Part shown: positions 24,883 to 33,194 of the stretch, piece after piece
Layout: every line of letters begins with the position of its first letter
How positions within the stretch are numbered: position 1 is the first letter of the stretch
Source: Nevskiaceae bacterium
GTDB taxonomy: Bacteria; Pseudomonadota; Gammaproteobacteria; Steroidobacterales; Steroidobacteraceae
DNA: 64,000 nt
Direction: 5' to 3'
Assembly: GCA_024234075.1 (NCBI GenBank)
Contig: JACKOV010000002.1
Span: 248,001 to 312,000 of the forward strand
Program-made: the position numbers and the translations under genes
The notes under the pieces: generated by a model
Databases searched by the model: none
What the model saw: the letters and a program-made list of their open reading frames with translations, nothing else
Told to the model about the DNA's origin: nothing

Positions 24883-26196
24883 ATGTCAAACGAGAACGGT
24901 CTGCAGGCGCGGGTCATCGGACTCTTCAACCTCCAGCGCGAAGAACTGAAACCCGTGCTGCTGTCGGGCGCGTTCTTCTTCTGCGTGCTGACCGCGTTGA
25001 TGCTGCTGCGCCCGGCGCGGGATGCGCTGGGCATGCAACGCGGCATCGAAGCGGTACGCTGGCTGTTCATCGGCACCGCGCTGATCACGCTGCTGGCCAA
25101 TCCGGCTTTCGGCTGGCTGGTCAGCCGCTTCCGGCGCGTCCCGTTCATCGCCTGCACCTATGTGTTTTTCGCGGCCAGCCTGGTGGGCTTTTTCCTGCTG
25201 CTGGTGCTGGCGCCCGCGGCCGTGGGTGTCACCAGCGGCCAGGTGTTCTACGTCTGGTTCAGCGTGTTCAACCTGTTTGCGACCATGCTGTTCTGGGCGC
25301 TGATGGCCGACCGGTTTTCCCTGGAACAAAGCAAACGTTTCTTTGCCTTGATCTCGGTCGGCGGCACCCTGGGCGCCATCTTTGGGCCATGGCTGGCTTC
25401 CGTGCTGGCGAAGCCGCTGGGCACGCCGGCCTTGCTGCTGGTGTCGGCCGGCTTCCTGATCCTCGCGCTGGTGCTGGCCTGGGCCGTGGCGCGCAGCCAG
25501 GGCAATGCCCGGGCGGTCGCCGGTGACGGCCAGCCGGCGCAGGAGAACCGCTCCATCATCGGCGGCAGCGCCTGGCAAGGCATCACGGCGGTGTTCCAGT
25601 CGCGCTACCTGCTGGGCATCGCCGGCTACGTGATCCTCATGAGCATCATGGCCACGCTGCTGTACTTCACCCGCTTGCAGATGGTGGCGGCCCTGGGCGA
25701 CGACGTGGATATGCGCACCACGGTGTTCGCGCGCATCGATCTGATCACGCAGGTGACGACCTTGGTGCTGCAGGCGGTGTTTGCCGGCAAGCTGATGAAG
25801 CGCTTCGGTGTACACGTCACGCTGATGCTGCTGCCGCTGACCGTGGCCCTGGGCTTCATCGGGCTGGCGATCGTCGGCACCCTGGCCATGCTGATCGTGT
25901 TCCAGGCCGTGTTCAGCGCGATCCAGCGTGCCATCACCCGGCCGGCGCGCGAAACCCTCTACACGGTGGTCAGCCGCGAGGACAAGTACAAGTCCAAGGC
26001 GTTCATCGACACCTTCGGCTATCGCGGCGGCGACGTCGCCGGATCGCAGGTCGAGGGCTGGCTGGGGCGTCTCGGCATGGGTCTGGCCGGCCTCGCCAGC
26101 GTGGCCGTGCCGCTGGCGCTGGTATGGGCCGCGCTGGGTCTCTGGCTCGGACGTACGCAGCAACGCATCGTCCGGAAGACGCCGCCGGCGCGCTGA
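24883..26196 (+). CDS. TLC-type nucleotide exchanger / MFS-like transporter
   Basis: This 437-residue inner-membrane protein has about 12 hydrophobic segments and the features of bacterial proteins annotated NTP/NDP exchange transporter. These include LLRPARDALGMQRG near the start, LFWALMADRFSLEQSKRFFA in the middle and RPARETLYTVVSREDKYKSK late. Close relatives in free-living proteobacteria are not proven ATP/ADP exchangers, so the substrate is open. The start ATG 24883 gives a short cytoplasmic N-terminus; the longer frame has no better signal. It is a single gene, preceded by a 186-base gap. Confidence 0.72.
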   Translation: MSNENGLQARVIGLFNLQREELKPVLLSGAFFFCVLTALMLLRPARDALGMQRGIEAVRWLFIGTALITLLANPAFGWLVSRFRRVPFIACTYVFFAASLVGFFLLLVLAPAAVGVTSGQVFYVWFSVFNLFATMLFWALMADRFSLEQSKRFFALISVGGTLGAIFGPWLASVLAKPLGTPALLLVSAGFLILALVLAWAVARSQGNARAVAGDGQPAQENRSIIGGSAWQGITAVFQSRYLLGIAGYVILMSIMATLLYFTRLQMVAALGDDVDMRTTVFARIDLITQVTTLVLQAVFAGKLMKRFGVHVTLMLLPLTVALGFIGLAIVGTLAMLIVFQAVFSAIQRAITRPARETLYTVVSREDKYKSKAFIDTFGYRGGDVAGSQVEGWLGRLGMGLAGLASVAVPLALVWAALGLWLGRTQQRIVRKTPPAR

Positions 26197-26273
26197 TCGG
26201 TGCTGTCGCCGCCGATCAGGTGTCCCCGGCCACTCGCTGCGCAGCGGTGGTGGATGGAAGGCGGTGCCGCGTC

Positions 26274-27056
26274 CTACCAGGGAATCGGCGAGCCGTTGTA
26301 GTTCAGCGCCTTGCCGTTGGACTCCAGCGTCATGGTGTCGATGACCTTGCGCATGCCGGTGACGCTTTCCTCGGTCGTGATGCCGCGGCCGCGGAAGCCG
26401 GACGCGCGCAGCAGCGCGGTCTCGACCATGCCCGGCGCGATGATGCCGGCCATGATGCCCTCGCCGCGCCAGTCGGCGGCCAGCGCGCGAAAGCCGATGT
26501 TCAGCGCTGCCTTGCTCATCCGGTAGGCGTAGAAGCCGCCGAAGTTCGCGGTCATCTCGGAGGAACCGAGACCACTGGTCATGGCGAAGACCTTCTTCTG
26601 CTGGCCGGCGAGCAGGTTGGGCTTCAGCGTTTCCGAAAGCTTCAGGGCGCCGAAGGTGTTCGCCGCCATGACCTGCTCGAACTCGGCCTGATCCAGCGCG
26701 CCGATCGTCTGTTTCGGCACATCGCCGAGCGTGCCTGCGTTGTTGATCAGCACGTCGATCGGCCGGCCGCCGAGGCGCGCGGCGAGCGCCTCGATCAACG
26801 CCGGATCGGCGACGTCCAGCGTTTCGATCGACAGGTTCGCGTGCTTCGCGGCCAGGGCCTGCAGTTCCGTGGCCTTGGCGGGATTGCGGGCCGTGCCGAT
26901 CACCGTCCAGCCGGCCTCCGCGTACTGGCGCACGAACTCCAGGCCGATGCCGCGGTTGGTGCCGGTGATCAGCACCGTGGCCGCCTGCGCCGGCACGGCC
27001 AGCAGGGTGGTGGCCGCGGCGAGCAGCGACAACGTCGAGCGGATGATGGGGGGCAT
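26274..27056 (-). CDS. Short-chain dehydrogenase with an N-terminal signal peptide
   Basis: The 260-residue protein is a classical SDR: TGTNRGIGL cofactor loop, NNAG, and the active-site YRMSK (Tyr and Lys), with a catalytic Ser in the MTSGLGSS region. Unusually, it begins with an apparent Sec signal peptide (MPPIIRSTLSLLAAATTLLA, then VPAQAA), placing the enzyme in the periplasm, where NAD(P) is scarce. An internal start just before ATVLITGTN would remove the leader, but no Met is there. The substrate is unknown. Convergent with the transporter gene. Confidence 0.8.
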   Translation of the reverse strand: MPPIIRSTLSLLAAATTLLAVPAQAATVLITGTNRGIGLEFVRQYAEAGWTVIGTARNPAKATELQALAAKHANLSIETLDVADPALIEALAARLGGRPIDVLINNAGTLGDVPKQTIGALDQAEFEQVMAANTFGALKLSETLKPNLLAGQQKKVFAMTSGLGSSEMTANFGGFYAYRMSKAALNIGFRALAADWRGEGIMAGIIAPGMVETALLRASGFRGRGITTEESVTGMRKVIDTMTLESNGKALNYNGSPIPW

Positions 27057-27176
27057 GATGAGACTCCGTGGTGCAGGTCTGGTGCAGAGCCTAGCGCCGC
27101 GGCCGGGTGTTGCAGCGATTGCGGTGGTCTCGGGCCACGGCTTGGTCGTGCAGGTCCCGCAGCACGGGGCCGGGGT

Positions 27177-28631
27177 TCAGGTTCCCGCGAGCGCGTCGAT
27201 CAGTTGACCGGCCGTGTCGTAGCGGTCGTTCGGCAGCTTGGCGAGCAGCTTGTCGAGAATCGGCTGGAAGCCGGCGAGTTCCGCCGGCAGCTGCGGTATC
27301 GGCCCGCCGACGTGCTGCTGCAGGATCTCGATCGCCGTCTCGCCGTGGTAGGGTTTGCGACGCATCAGCATCTCGTAGAACAGGACGCCGAGGCTGTAGA
27401 GATCGCCGCGACGGTCGACCGGCAGGCCCTGCGCCTGCTCGGGGTTCATGTAGTAGGGCGAGCCACGCAGTACGCCGGTGCGGGTCGAACCGATGGTGCC
27501 GTTGAGATCCTTCGACAGGCCGAAGTCGATCAGCACGACCTCGTCGTTGTCGCGCAGCATCACGTTCTGCGGTTTCAGATCGCGGTGCACCACGCCGGCG
27601 TCGTGCACCACCTGCAAAGCCGCGGCGATGCGCTGCACGTAGGCCACGGCTGCGGCGACCGACAACGGTTGCTCCATCCGCCGGCGCAGGTCGCCGCGCG
27701 GGAAATATTCCATCGCGAGATATTCGCGACCGTCGTGCACGCCGTAATCGTAGATGTCGACCACACAGGGCGCGTCGATCGCGGCAATCGTCTGATACTC
27801 GCGTGCCAGCATTTCGCGGGCGCGTTGCGCCGCTTCGCTGGTGCCTTCGACGACTTCGTCGGAGCTGACCTTCAGTGCGACGTTCTCGACCGAGCCGGCG
27901 GCCGTGGCCAGGTAGACGATCGAACTCGCCGAGCGCCCCAGTACGCGCAGGATCTCGTAGCGGGGAACGATCAGCGCTTGCGGCGCGCGAAGCGCCGTCT
28001 GGATCGCCGTGGTGAATGCGGCACCGGTGCCGGTGGCGAGCACGAATTCTTCGCCGCCGCCGTCACCGCCATCCGTCTGGCTTGCGGCGGTTGCGCCGGC
28101 ATCGCTGGTTGCAGACTGGCCGGCTGCAGCGCTGCGGACAGCACCTGGCCTGCTGTCGCCCGCGCCGCCACCTGCGACGCCGGCGTCTGGCGATCCGCCG
28201 CCACCGCGCCGGGCGAAGGCTGTACGCCGCTCGGCCGCCTGGGTCGCGTGACGCAGCACCAGATCGAGGCGTTCCGGAGTCAGCAGCGCCCGCGGCAGAT
28301 AGTCTTCGGCACCGCAGCGCAGCGCGGCAATCGCGGTCAGCTCGTTGCCCTGTTCCGCCACAGCAACGATCACCGGCCGCTCGGGAGCCGGCCGCAGCCG
28401 GCGCAGGATGGCCAGGCCTTCGCAGCCCGGATCCTCCGGCTCGCTGCCGAAATCCGCATGCAGCAGCAGGACGTCGCAGGCTGCACCGGGTGTGAAGGCT
28501 CCCGTTTCGTCCTGCAGTCGATCGATGGTCCAGGTGCGCAGCTCGGAATAGGGCCGCACGGTGCCGACGAAGCGCTCCAGCCAGGTGGCGAACTCCGGGT
28601 CGGCGCTTGCGATGGTGATGCGTTCGCCCAT
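27177..28631 (-). CDS. Receiver-like domain fused to a serine/threonine protein kinase
   Basis: The 484-residue protein has two parts. Residues 1-150 resemble a response-regulator receiver (ITIASADPEFATWL; DVLLLHADFG; RCGAEDYLPRALLTPERL), but the conserved Lys of the KP motif is replaced by Arg, so phosphorelay may be lost. After an Ala/Gly/Ser linker comes a Hanks-type kinase, from about residue 207. It shows HRDLKPQN near 348, DFGLSK near 367, and an activation loop with GVLRGSPYYMNPEQ. The Gly-rich loop is atypical (LGRSASSIVYLA). No membrane segment is seen. It lies six bases after the receiver-TonB gene and is surely cotranscribed with it. Confidence 0.87.
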   Translation of the reverse strand: MGERITIASADPEFATWLERFVGTVRPYSELRTWTIDRLQDETGAFTPGAACDVLLLHADFGSEPEDPGCEGLAILRRLRPAPERPVIVAVAEQGNELTAIAALRCGAEDYLPRALLTPERLDLVLRHATQAAERRTAFARRGGGGSPDAGVAGGGAGDSRPGAVRSAAAGQSATSDAGATAASQTDGGDGGGEEFVLATGTGAAFTTAIQTALRAPQALIVPRYEILRVLGRSASSIVYLATAAGSVENVALKVSSDEVVEGTSEAAQRAREMLAREYQTIAAIDAPCVVDIYDYGVHDGREYLAMEYFPRGDLRRRMEQPLSVAAAVAYVQRIAAALQVVHDAGVVHRDLKPQNVMLRDNDEVVLIDFGLSKDLNGTIGSTRTGVLRGSPYYMNPEQAQGLPVDRRGDLYSLGVLFYEMLMRRKPYHGETAIEILQQHVGGPIPQLPAELAGFQPILDKLLAKLPNDRYDTAGQLIDALAGT

Positions 28632-28637
28632 GGCCGG

Positions 28638-30758
28638 TTACTCGACCTGGAACCGCAGCCGCAGTTTGGCCCGCTGCTCCACCACCACGCCATCGCGGCG
28701 CGTCGGTTCGAAGCGCCACTTGCTGAGGGCGTCGACCGCGGCGACGTCGAACACGGCCGCAGGCTGCGAATCCGTGATCCTGATGTCGCCCACCGTGCCC
28801 TCGGGGGTCACCGTGAACTCGAGGTCGACCCAGCCGGAGATGTTCTTGTCCCGGGCATCGCGCGGATAGATGGGCTCCACCGTGCGCAAGCGTTTCAGCG
28901 TGCCTGCCGCGACGATCTCGTTGCGCTGCTGCAGCTGCTGGCGCGCGGCTGCGAGATCGGCGCTGGCCGCCGCGATTTCCGCCGGCGGCAGGCCGACGCC
29001 CTCGGCTTCGACGATCCAGCGCTGGGCCGCGGCGAAATCGTTGCGACCGATCGCATTGCGCGCCTCGCCGAGCATCGCGCGACCGAGCGGCTGGCGCAGC
29101 GAAGCGACGGTGGGGTTGTTCGCGTCGGCGGCCAGCAGCGTCGTGAAATGGCTCTTGGCGCTGTCGTCCGCCGGCTCCAGCAGCCGCCCCTGGTTGATGC
29201 GCTGCGCCACCAGCGCCGAGAGGCGGCTGATTTCGGCGTTGCGGCTGTTGGTCTGGGCGGCGGCCAGCTGCGCACGCAACGGCTCGAGTTCCGAACTCGG
29301 CACGCCGAGCTCGCCGGCGCTGCGCAGCCAGCGGTTGGCGGCGGTGGCGTCGCCGCGGGCCACGGCGGCACGGGCCTCGCTCATCGCGCGGCTGACGATC
29401 TGGTCCGCCAGCCGTGTCACCGCCGGATCGCGCGGTGCCAGCGCCCGCGCGCTCTCGAGGTAGAAGCGGGCATTGTTGCTGGCCGGTTCGGTCAGCGAGC
29501 CGCTGCGCAGCCGTTCGCCGGCCAGGCGCAGCATTTCGCGCACGCGCTCGTTGATCTGCTGCTGCTCGAGTGCCCGGCGGGTCTCGGCGACCAGCCCGGC
29601 ATTGGCATTGCCGGCTTCAGCAGAGCCGTCGAGTACCGCCAGCGCCCGGTTCAGGTCGCCCGATGCAGCGGCTTGCCGCGCGCGGGTCAGCAGTACGCGT
29701 TCGTGTTCCTTGGCGAGCTGGGTCGAGAGGAAGGCGATGCGCACGTTGTCCGGCTGCAGAGTCCGGGCCGATTCGATGTCGCGCGCGGCATCGTCGAGCC
29801 GGCTTTCGAGAATCGCTTTTTCGGCCAGACCGAGCAGCGCATTGACGACCTTGTCCAGACCGGCCACCGCCTGCGGCAATTCCGGCGATTTCTTCAGCAG
29901 CTCATTGAACAGGTCGGCCGCACTGCTGCCCGCGGGTGTGATCAGCTCGCCGCGTGCGTAAGCCTTCTCGGCCTGGTCGAGCAAGGTCTGGGTGGCGGGA
30001 TCCAGCGCCTCGGTCCGCGCGGTCGCCGCAGCGCCGGCGGCTGCCGGTGCGGTCGTGCCGACCTGCGGGGCCGCCGGCTCGGGATCGCGCAAGGCCCACC
30101 ACAGCCCGCCGGCAATCGCCAGCCCACCGATGGCCGCGAGCACCGGCAGCGGCAGGCCGCTGCGACCCGGCGGTTCGGAATGCGCAACGCCCGGGGCGGC
30201 GGCCGGCGCGCTGTTGCCGTTGCCCGCGCCGACCGCGGCACCAGGGTTCGACTGGTTCCCCTGCAGCCTTGCGGTCGCGTGTTCTTCGTCGTGGCGCCGC
30301 AGCGCCGCTTCGATGAACAGCCGCACCCGCTGCGCCGAGACCGGCTTGTGCAGGAAGCGGTAGACATCGCCGCTGGTGATCTGCGCCGCGAGCCCGCCCT
30401 GGTGCTCGGCGCCGCCGGCGACCACCAGCACCAGGTCCGGGAACTGCTGCCGCAGACGTACGGTCAGCTCGGCGATCGGCCCCGGCACCGTGGCCGCATC
30501 GATCAGCGCGACGCCGCACTTGCCCGAGACCACGGCCTCCGCAAGTTCGGATTCGCCCGTGCAGATCGTGATGGCGTGATCCGCCGTGACGACCTCCTCG
30601 AGCGTATCGAGCAAGGGGTCGTCCTGCGACAGCACAGCGAGGCCGATACCCGCGCCGACTCCGGCACCGGGCATACTCGTGGCGGACGAAACTTCGTCAG
30701 GCGTGTAGGACAGACCGCGATTCTCCAAGGTTGGGACCTCGGTTGGCTCAGGTGGCAC
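28638..30758 (-). CDS. Receiver - transmembrane - TPR-like - TonB C-terminal fusion protein
   Basis: This 706-residue protein has an N-terminal receiver domain (about 38-155; Asp87 in VALIDAATVP and Lys138 in YRFLHKPVS, both canonical). A disordered linker and a transmembrane helix follow (about 203-223, PLPVLAAIGGLAIAGGLWWA). The rest is a long helical repeat region with TPR-like spacing and a C-terminal TonB domain (GWVDLEFTVTPEGTVGDIRI; ALSKWRFEPT). The topology puts the receiver in the cytoplasm and the TonB domain in the periplasm, so a cytoplasmic signal could influence an outer-membrane partner. No ExbB/ExbD genes are near. The start could also be Met29. Coupled to the downstream kinase gene. 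Confidence 0.82.
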   Translation of the reverse strand: MPPEPTEVPTLENRGLSYTPDEVSSATSMPGAGVGAGIGLAVLSQDDPLLDTLEEVVTADHAITICTGESELAEAVVSGKCGVALIDAATVPGPIAELTVRLRQQFPDLVLVVAGGAEHQGGLAAQITSGDVYRFLHKPVSAQRVRLFIEAALRRHDEEHATARLQGNQSNPGAAVGAGNGNSAPAAAPGVAHSEPPGRSGLPLPVLAAIGGLAIAGGLWWALRDPEPAAPQVGTTAPAAAGAAATARTEALDPATQTLLDQAEKAYARGELITPAGSSAADLFNELLKKSPELPQAVAGLDKVVNALLGLAEKAILESRLDDAARDIESARTLQPDNVRIAFLSTQLAKEHERVLLTRARQAAASGDLNRALAVLDGSAEAGNANAGLVAETRRALEQQQINERVREMLRLAGERLRSGSLTEPASNNARFYLESARALAPRDPAVTRLADQIVSRAMSEARAAVARGDATAANRWLRSAGELGVPSSELEPLRAQLAAAQTNSRNAEISRLSALVAQRINQGRLLEPADDSAKSHFTTLLAADANNPTVASLRQPLGRAMLGEARNAIGRNDFAAAQRWIVEAEGVGLPPAEIAAASADLAAARQQLQQRNEIVAAGTLKRLRTVEPIYPRDARDKNISGWVDLEFTVTPEGTVGDIRITDSQPAAVFDVAAVDALSKWRFEPTRRDGVVVEQRAKLRLRFQVE

Positions 30759-30899
30759 GCAAGCGGAGTGCCGGAAGAGCCCTTAGTCTAGGTCTTGTAC
30801 CTGCTTGGCGACACCGATTCTGTGACCTGATGCCGATCTGCGCGGCCATGCCGTGCTCGCCAGGATTCCGTCAAAGCGCGACACTGCAGACACAGTCCC

Positions 30900-32045
30900 A
30901 TGGCCTTCCAGCACTCATCCGGCCGCGGCAGAGCGTCGGCTCCACTGGGCCGCAATCGCAGCTTGCCGCAACGGATCGCAGGCCTCGTCGTGGCCACGGT
31001 CGTGCTCGGCTCGTTGCTGGCCAGCCTGCTGTCGCTCGCGGCCAGGCACTACTGGCTCGCCGATCTCGCCGTGCATTTTCGTCTGCAGTATGCCGTGGTC
31101 GGTGGTCTGGCCCTGCTGTACTACGGCTGGGGTCGGCGTGGGCTGCCGCTCATGGCGGCCGGCCTGGTGGTGGCGCTCAATGCCCCGGCGGTGTTCGAGC
31201 AGCTCATGCCGGGCGCGGGCATGGGTGCGGGTGCCGAGCGCAGCTGGCCGACCGCAGTCGCTGCGACGCCGGCCGCACGCGCTTCCACGGCCGTCGTGCC
31301 GGCGCCTTCAGCCCGTGTGGCCGATCCCCGCCCGCTGGTGGTGCCCGCGTCTCGAGCCGCAAGTTCTGCCGCGCCGTTGCGCCTCGCGGCCCTCAACCTG
31401 TTCTTCGCCAATCAGGCCCATGACCAGGCGATCGCCTGGGTGCGTCGCGCCCGGCCCGAGGTCGCCGTGTTCGTCGAGGCTTCACCCGCCTGGCAACTGG
31501 CGCTGCAGGCGCTCGAGGTCGATTATCCGCATCGCCTGGCGATCGCCAATGGCCCGCGCGACGGCTTGCTGGTGCTGTCGCGCTGGCCGTTGCGCGATCC
31601 ACAGCTCGTACCGGGCCGTCGCGACCTGCTGTTCGTCACCGTCGACAAGCCGGGGCATCCGTTGCGGCTGGCGGCCGTGCACGCGTCCTGGCCCCTGCTG
31701 CCGCGCCATCAGGCCCAGCGGGCCGCCGATTTCGCCGCGATCGCCGCCGAGGCGCGCGCCGCAGCCCGCGCCGGCCTGCCGTATGCCGCCCTCGGCGACT
31801 ACAACATCAGCCCGTTCTCGCCGCACTTCGCGCAGTTGCTGGAGGCGGGCGGCCTGCGCAGCGCCAGTGCCGGCCGCGGCTGGCAGCCCACCTGGCCGAC
31901 TTTCCTGCCCCCGCTCGGGATCCAGATCGACCATGCCCTCGTGACCCCCGACCTGCAGGTCACCCGCTTCGAACGCGGCGCCGGCACCGGCTCCGATCAC
32001 CGGCCGATCGTCGTCGATCTGATGATGCCGGCGCCGGCCGGTTGA
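30900..32045 (+). CDS. Membrane-anchored endonuclease/exonuclease/phosphatase family protein
   Basis: The 381-residue protein has three N-terminal membrane segments (about residues 25-50, 58-75 and 80-98) and then an EEP domain. Catalytic features are ALNLFFAN at the start, Glu in FVEASPAW, GDYN (normally GDFN) and the closing SDHRPIVVDL with its His. The fold catalyses phosphodiester cleavage with Mg2+; membrane-bound relatives are often called YafD-like, and their substrates are uncertain. The active site faces the periplasm or cytoplasm depending on the odd number of helices, not resolved here. Divergent from the receiver-TonB gene. Confidence 0.85.
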   Translation: MAFQHSSGRGRASAPLGRNRSLPQRIAGLVVATVVLGSLLASLLSLAARHYWLADLAVHFRLQYAVVGGLALLYYGWGRRGLPLMAAGLVVALNAPAVFEQLMPGAGMGAGAERSWPTAVAATPAARASTAVVPAPSARVADPRPLVVPASRAASSAAPLRLAALNLFFANQAHDQAIAWVRRARPEVAVFVEASPAWQLALQALEVDYPHRLAIANGPRDGLLVLSRWPLRDPQLVPGRRDLLFVTVDKPGHPLRLAAVHASWPLLPRHQAQRAADFAAIAAEARAAARAGLPYAALGDYNISPFSPHFAQLLEAGGLRSASAGRGWQPTWPTFLPPLGIQIDHALVTPDLQVTRFERGAGTGSDHRPIVVDLMMPAPAG

Positions 32046-32162
32046 ACCACTGGCCATGGGGCAAGTCCTGGGGACAACATGGCATCGTCCGGCGCGCTGC
32101 CGCTGGATCATGGTCAAGTTTACAGATCAATAGATCATAAATAGTTCATTATTGAGTCTCTA

Positions 32163-33143
32163 ATGAAACAAACATACCGTATCAGCTTGGCCGTGATGGT
32201 GCTGGCCCTGTTTGCGCTGCCGCCCCAGGCTCCCGCCGCTCAGGCCGCCGATCCGACTTCGGCACAGCGTCGCGCCGCGCTCGAGTACCTGAATGCCGCG
32301 GCCAGCGGTAGCGCCCAGGCGGTGGCGTTCGCGATCCATCCCGACGAACTCGATCGACTGCGTGCCAGCCTGGTCGAGCGCCTGCGCGAGGAGAGCAAGG
32401 CCGGCGGTTCCGCCCTGCGCGCCCGCCTGTTCGGCCCGGTCACGACCCTGCAGGACGTGGAGCGCATGACCAGCCTGACCTTCTTCCAGACCCTGATCCG
32501 CGGACGTCTCGCGCTGGGTCAGCATCGTCTCTATGAGCAGGTGAAGGGCCTGGCCGCGGTTGCGGACGGCAAGACCGTGGTGCAGGTCATGGTCAAGGGC
32601 GTCCAGCCCAAGGATCGCGGCACCGTCGACGTGGTCGAGGTCGTCTCGTTGATGCCCTACGGCAAGGACTGGAAAGCCACGATCCCGAACCACCTCCAGG
32701 CGCAGATCGACGATCTGGTCGCCGGTCGGGGGCCGGCCGCGGCGGATGCCGTCGGCGGCGCCGGGACGGCACTGGGTTCGGCCGACGGTTCCGATGGTGG
32801 TGCCGCCGGTGCCGGCACTGGCACGCCCGAAATCCTCGGCATGCTGTCCAACGCCGAGAAAGCGCTGCTCGACAACCGTTGCGACGACTACTACCGCGAG
32901 TACATGAGCCCGACCTTCCGCCGGACCCTCTCCAGCAAGGCTCTGACCGCGCTGGTCAACGGCTGCCGCAACGGCATCGCGCAGCGCGAAGTGCTGATCG
33001 CCGCCTTGCGGATCGTGAAGCAGCTGCCGCCGCGCTACGAGTACGAGAACACCCGCGCCGTCTACGACGTCAGCGGCCAGGGCCTGCCGTACGACCGGTT
33101 CACGCTCGAGCGACTCGACGGCCGCTGGTACATCGCCGAGTAA
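32163..33143 (+). CDS. Secreted hypothetical protein
   Basis: This 326-residue product begins with a clear signal peptide (MKQTYRISLAVMVLALFALP, cleavage near AQAADP). Two globular parts follow: residues 30-180 with a mixed helix/strand pattern, and residues 230-326 with two Cys that could pair (NRCDDYYREYMSPTF; LVNGCRNGIAQREV). They are joined by a 45-residue Ala/Gly-rich linker. The ATG lies just after an unusually AT-rich promoter region (32110-32160). No known family is recognised; the second half resembles domains that occur as simple periplasmic binding or immunity-like modules, but this is only an impression. Confidence 0.65.
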   Translation: MKQTYRISLAVMVLALFALPPQAPAAQAADPTSAQRRAALEYLNAAASGSAQAVAFAIHPDELDRLRASLVERLREESKAGGSALRARLFGPVTTLQDVERMTSLTFFQTLIRGRLALGQHRLYEQVKGLAAVADGKTVVQVMVKGVQPKDRGTVDVVEVVSLMPYGKDWKATIPNHLQAQIDDLVAGRGPAAADAVGGAGTALGSADGSDGGAAGAGTGTPEILGMLSNAEKALLDNRCDDYYREYMSPTFRRTLSSKALTALVNGCRNGIAQREVLIAALRIVKQLPPRYEYENTRAVYDVSGQGLPYDRFTLERLDGRWYIAE

Positions 33144-33194
33144 GCCGGCCGGAACAGAACGATCGCAGCGCGGCCGATTCACGGATCGCGGACA

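Noticed and set aside
26124..30791. A 1555-codon open frame on the + strand
   Set aside because: It runs antisense to the SDR, kinase and receiver-TonB genes, all of which have clear motifs; composition is that of an antisense shadow.
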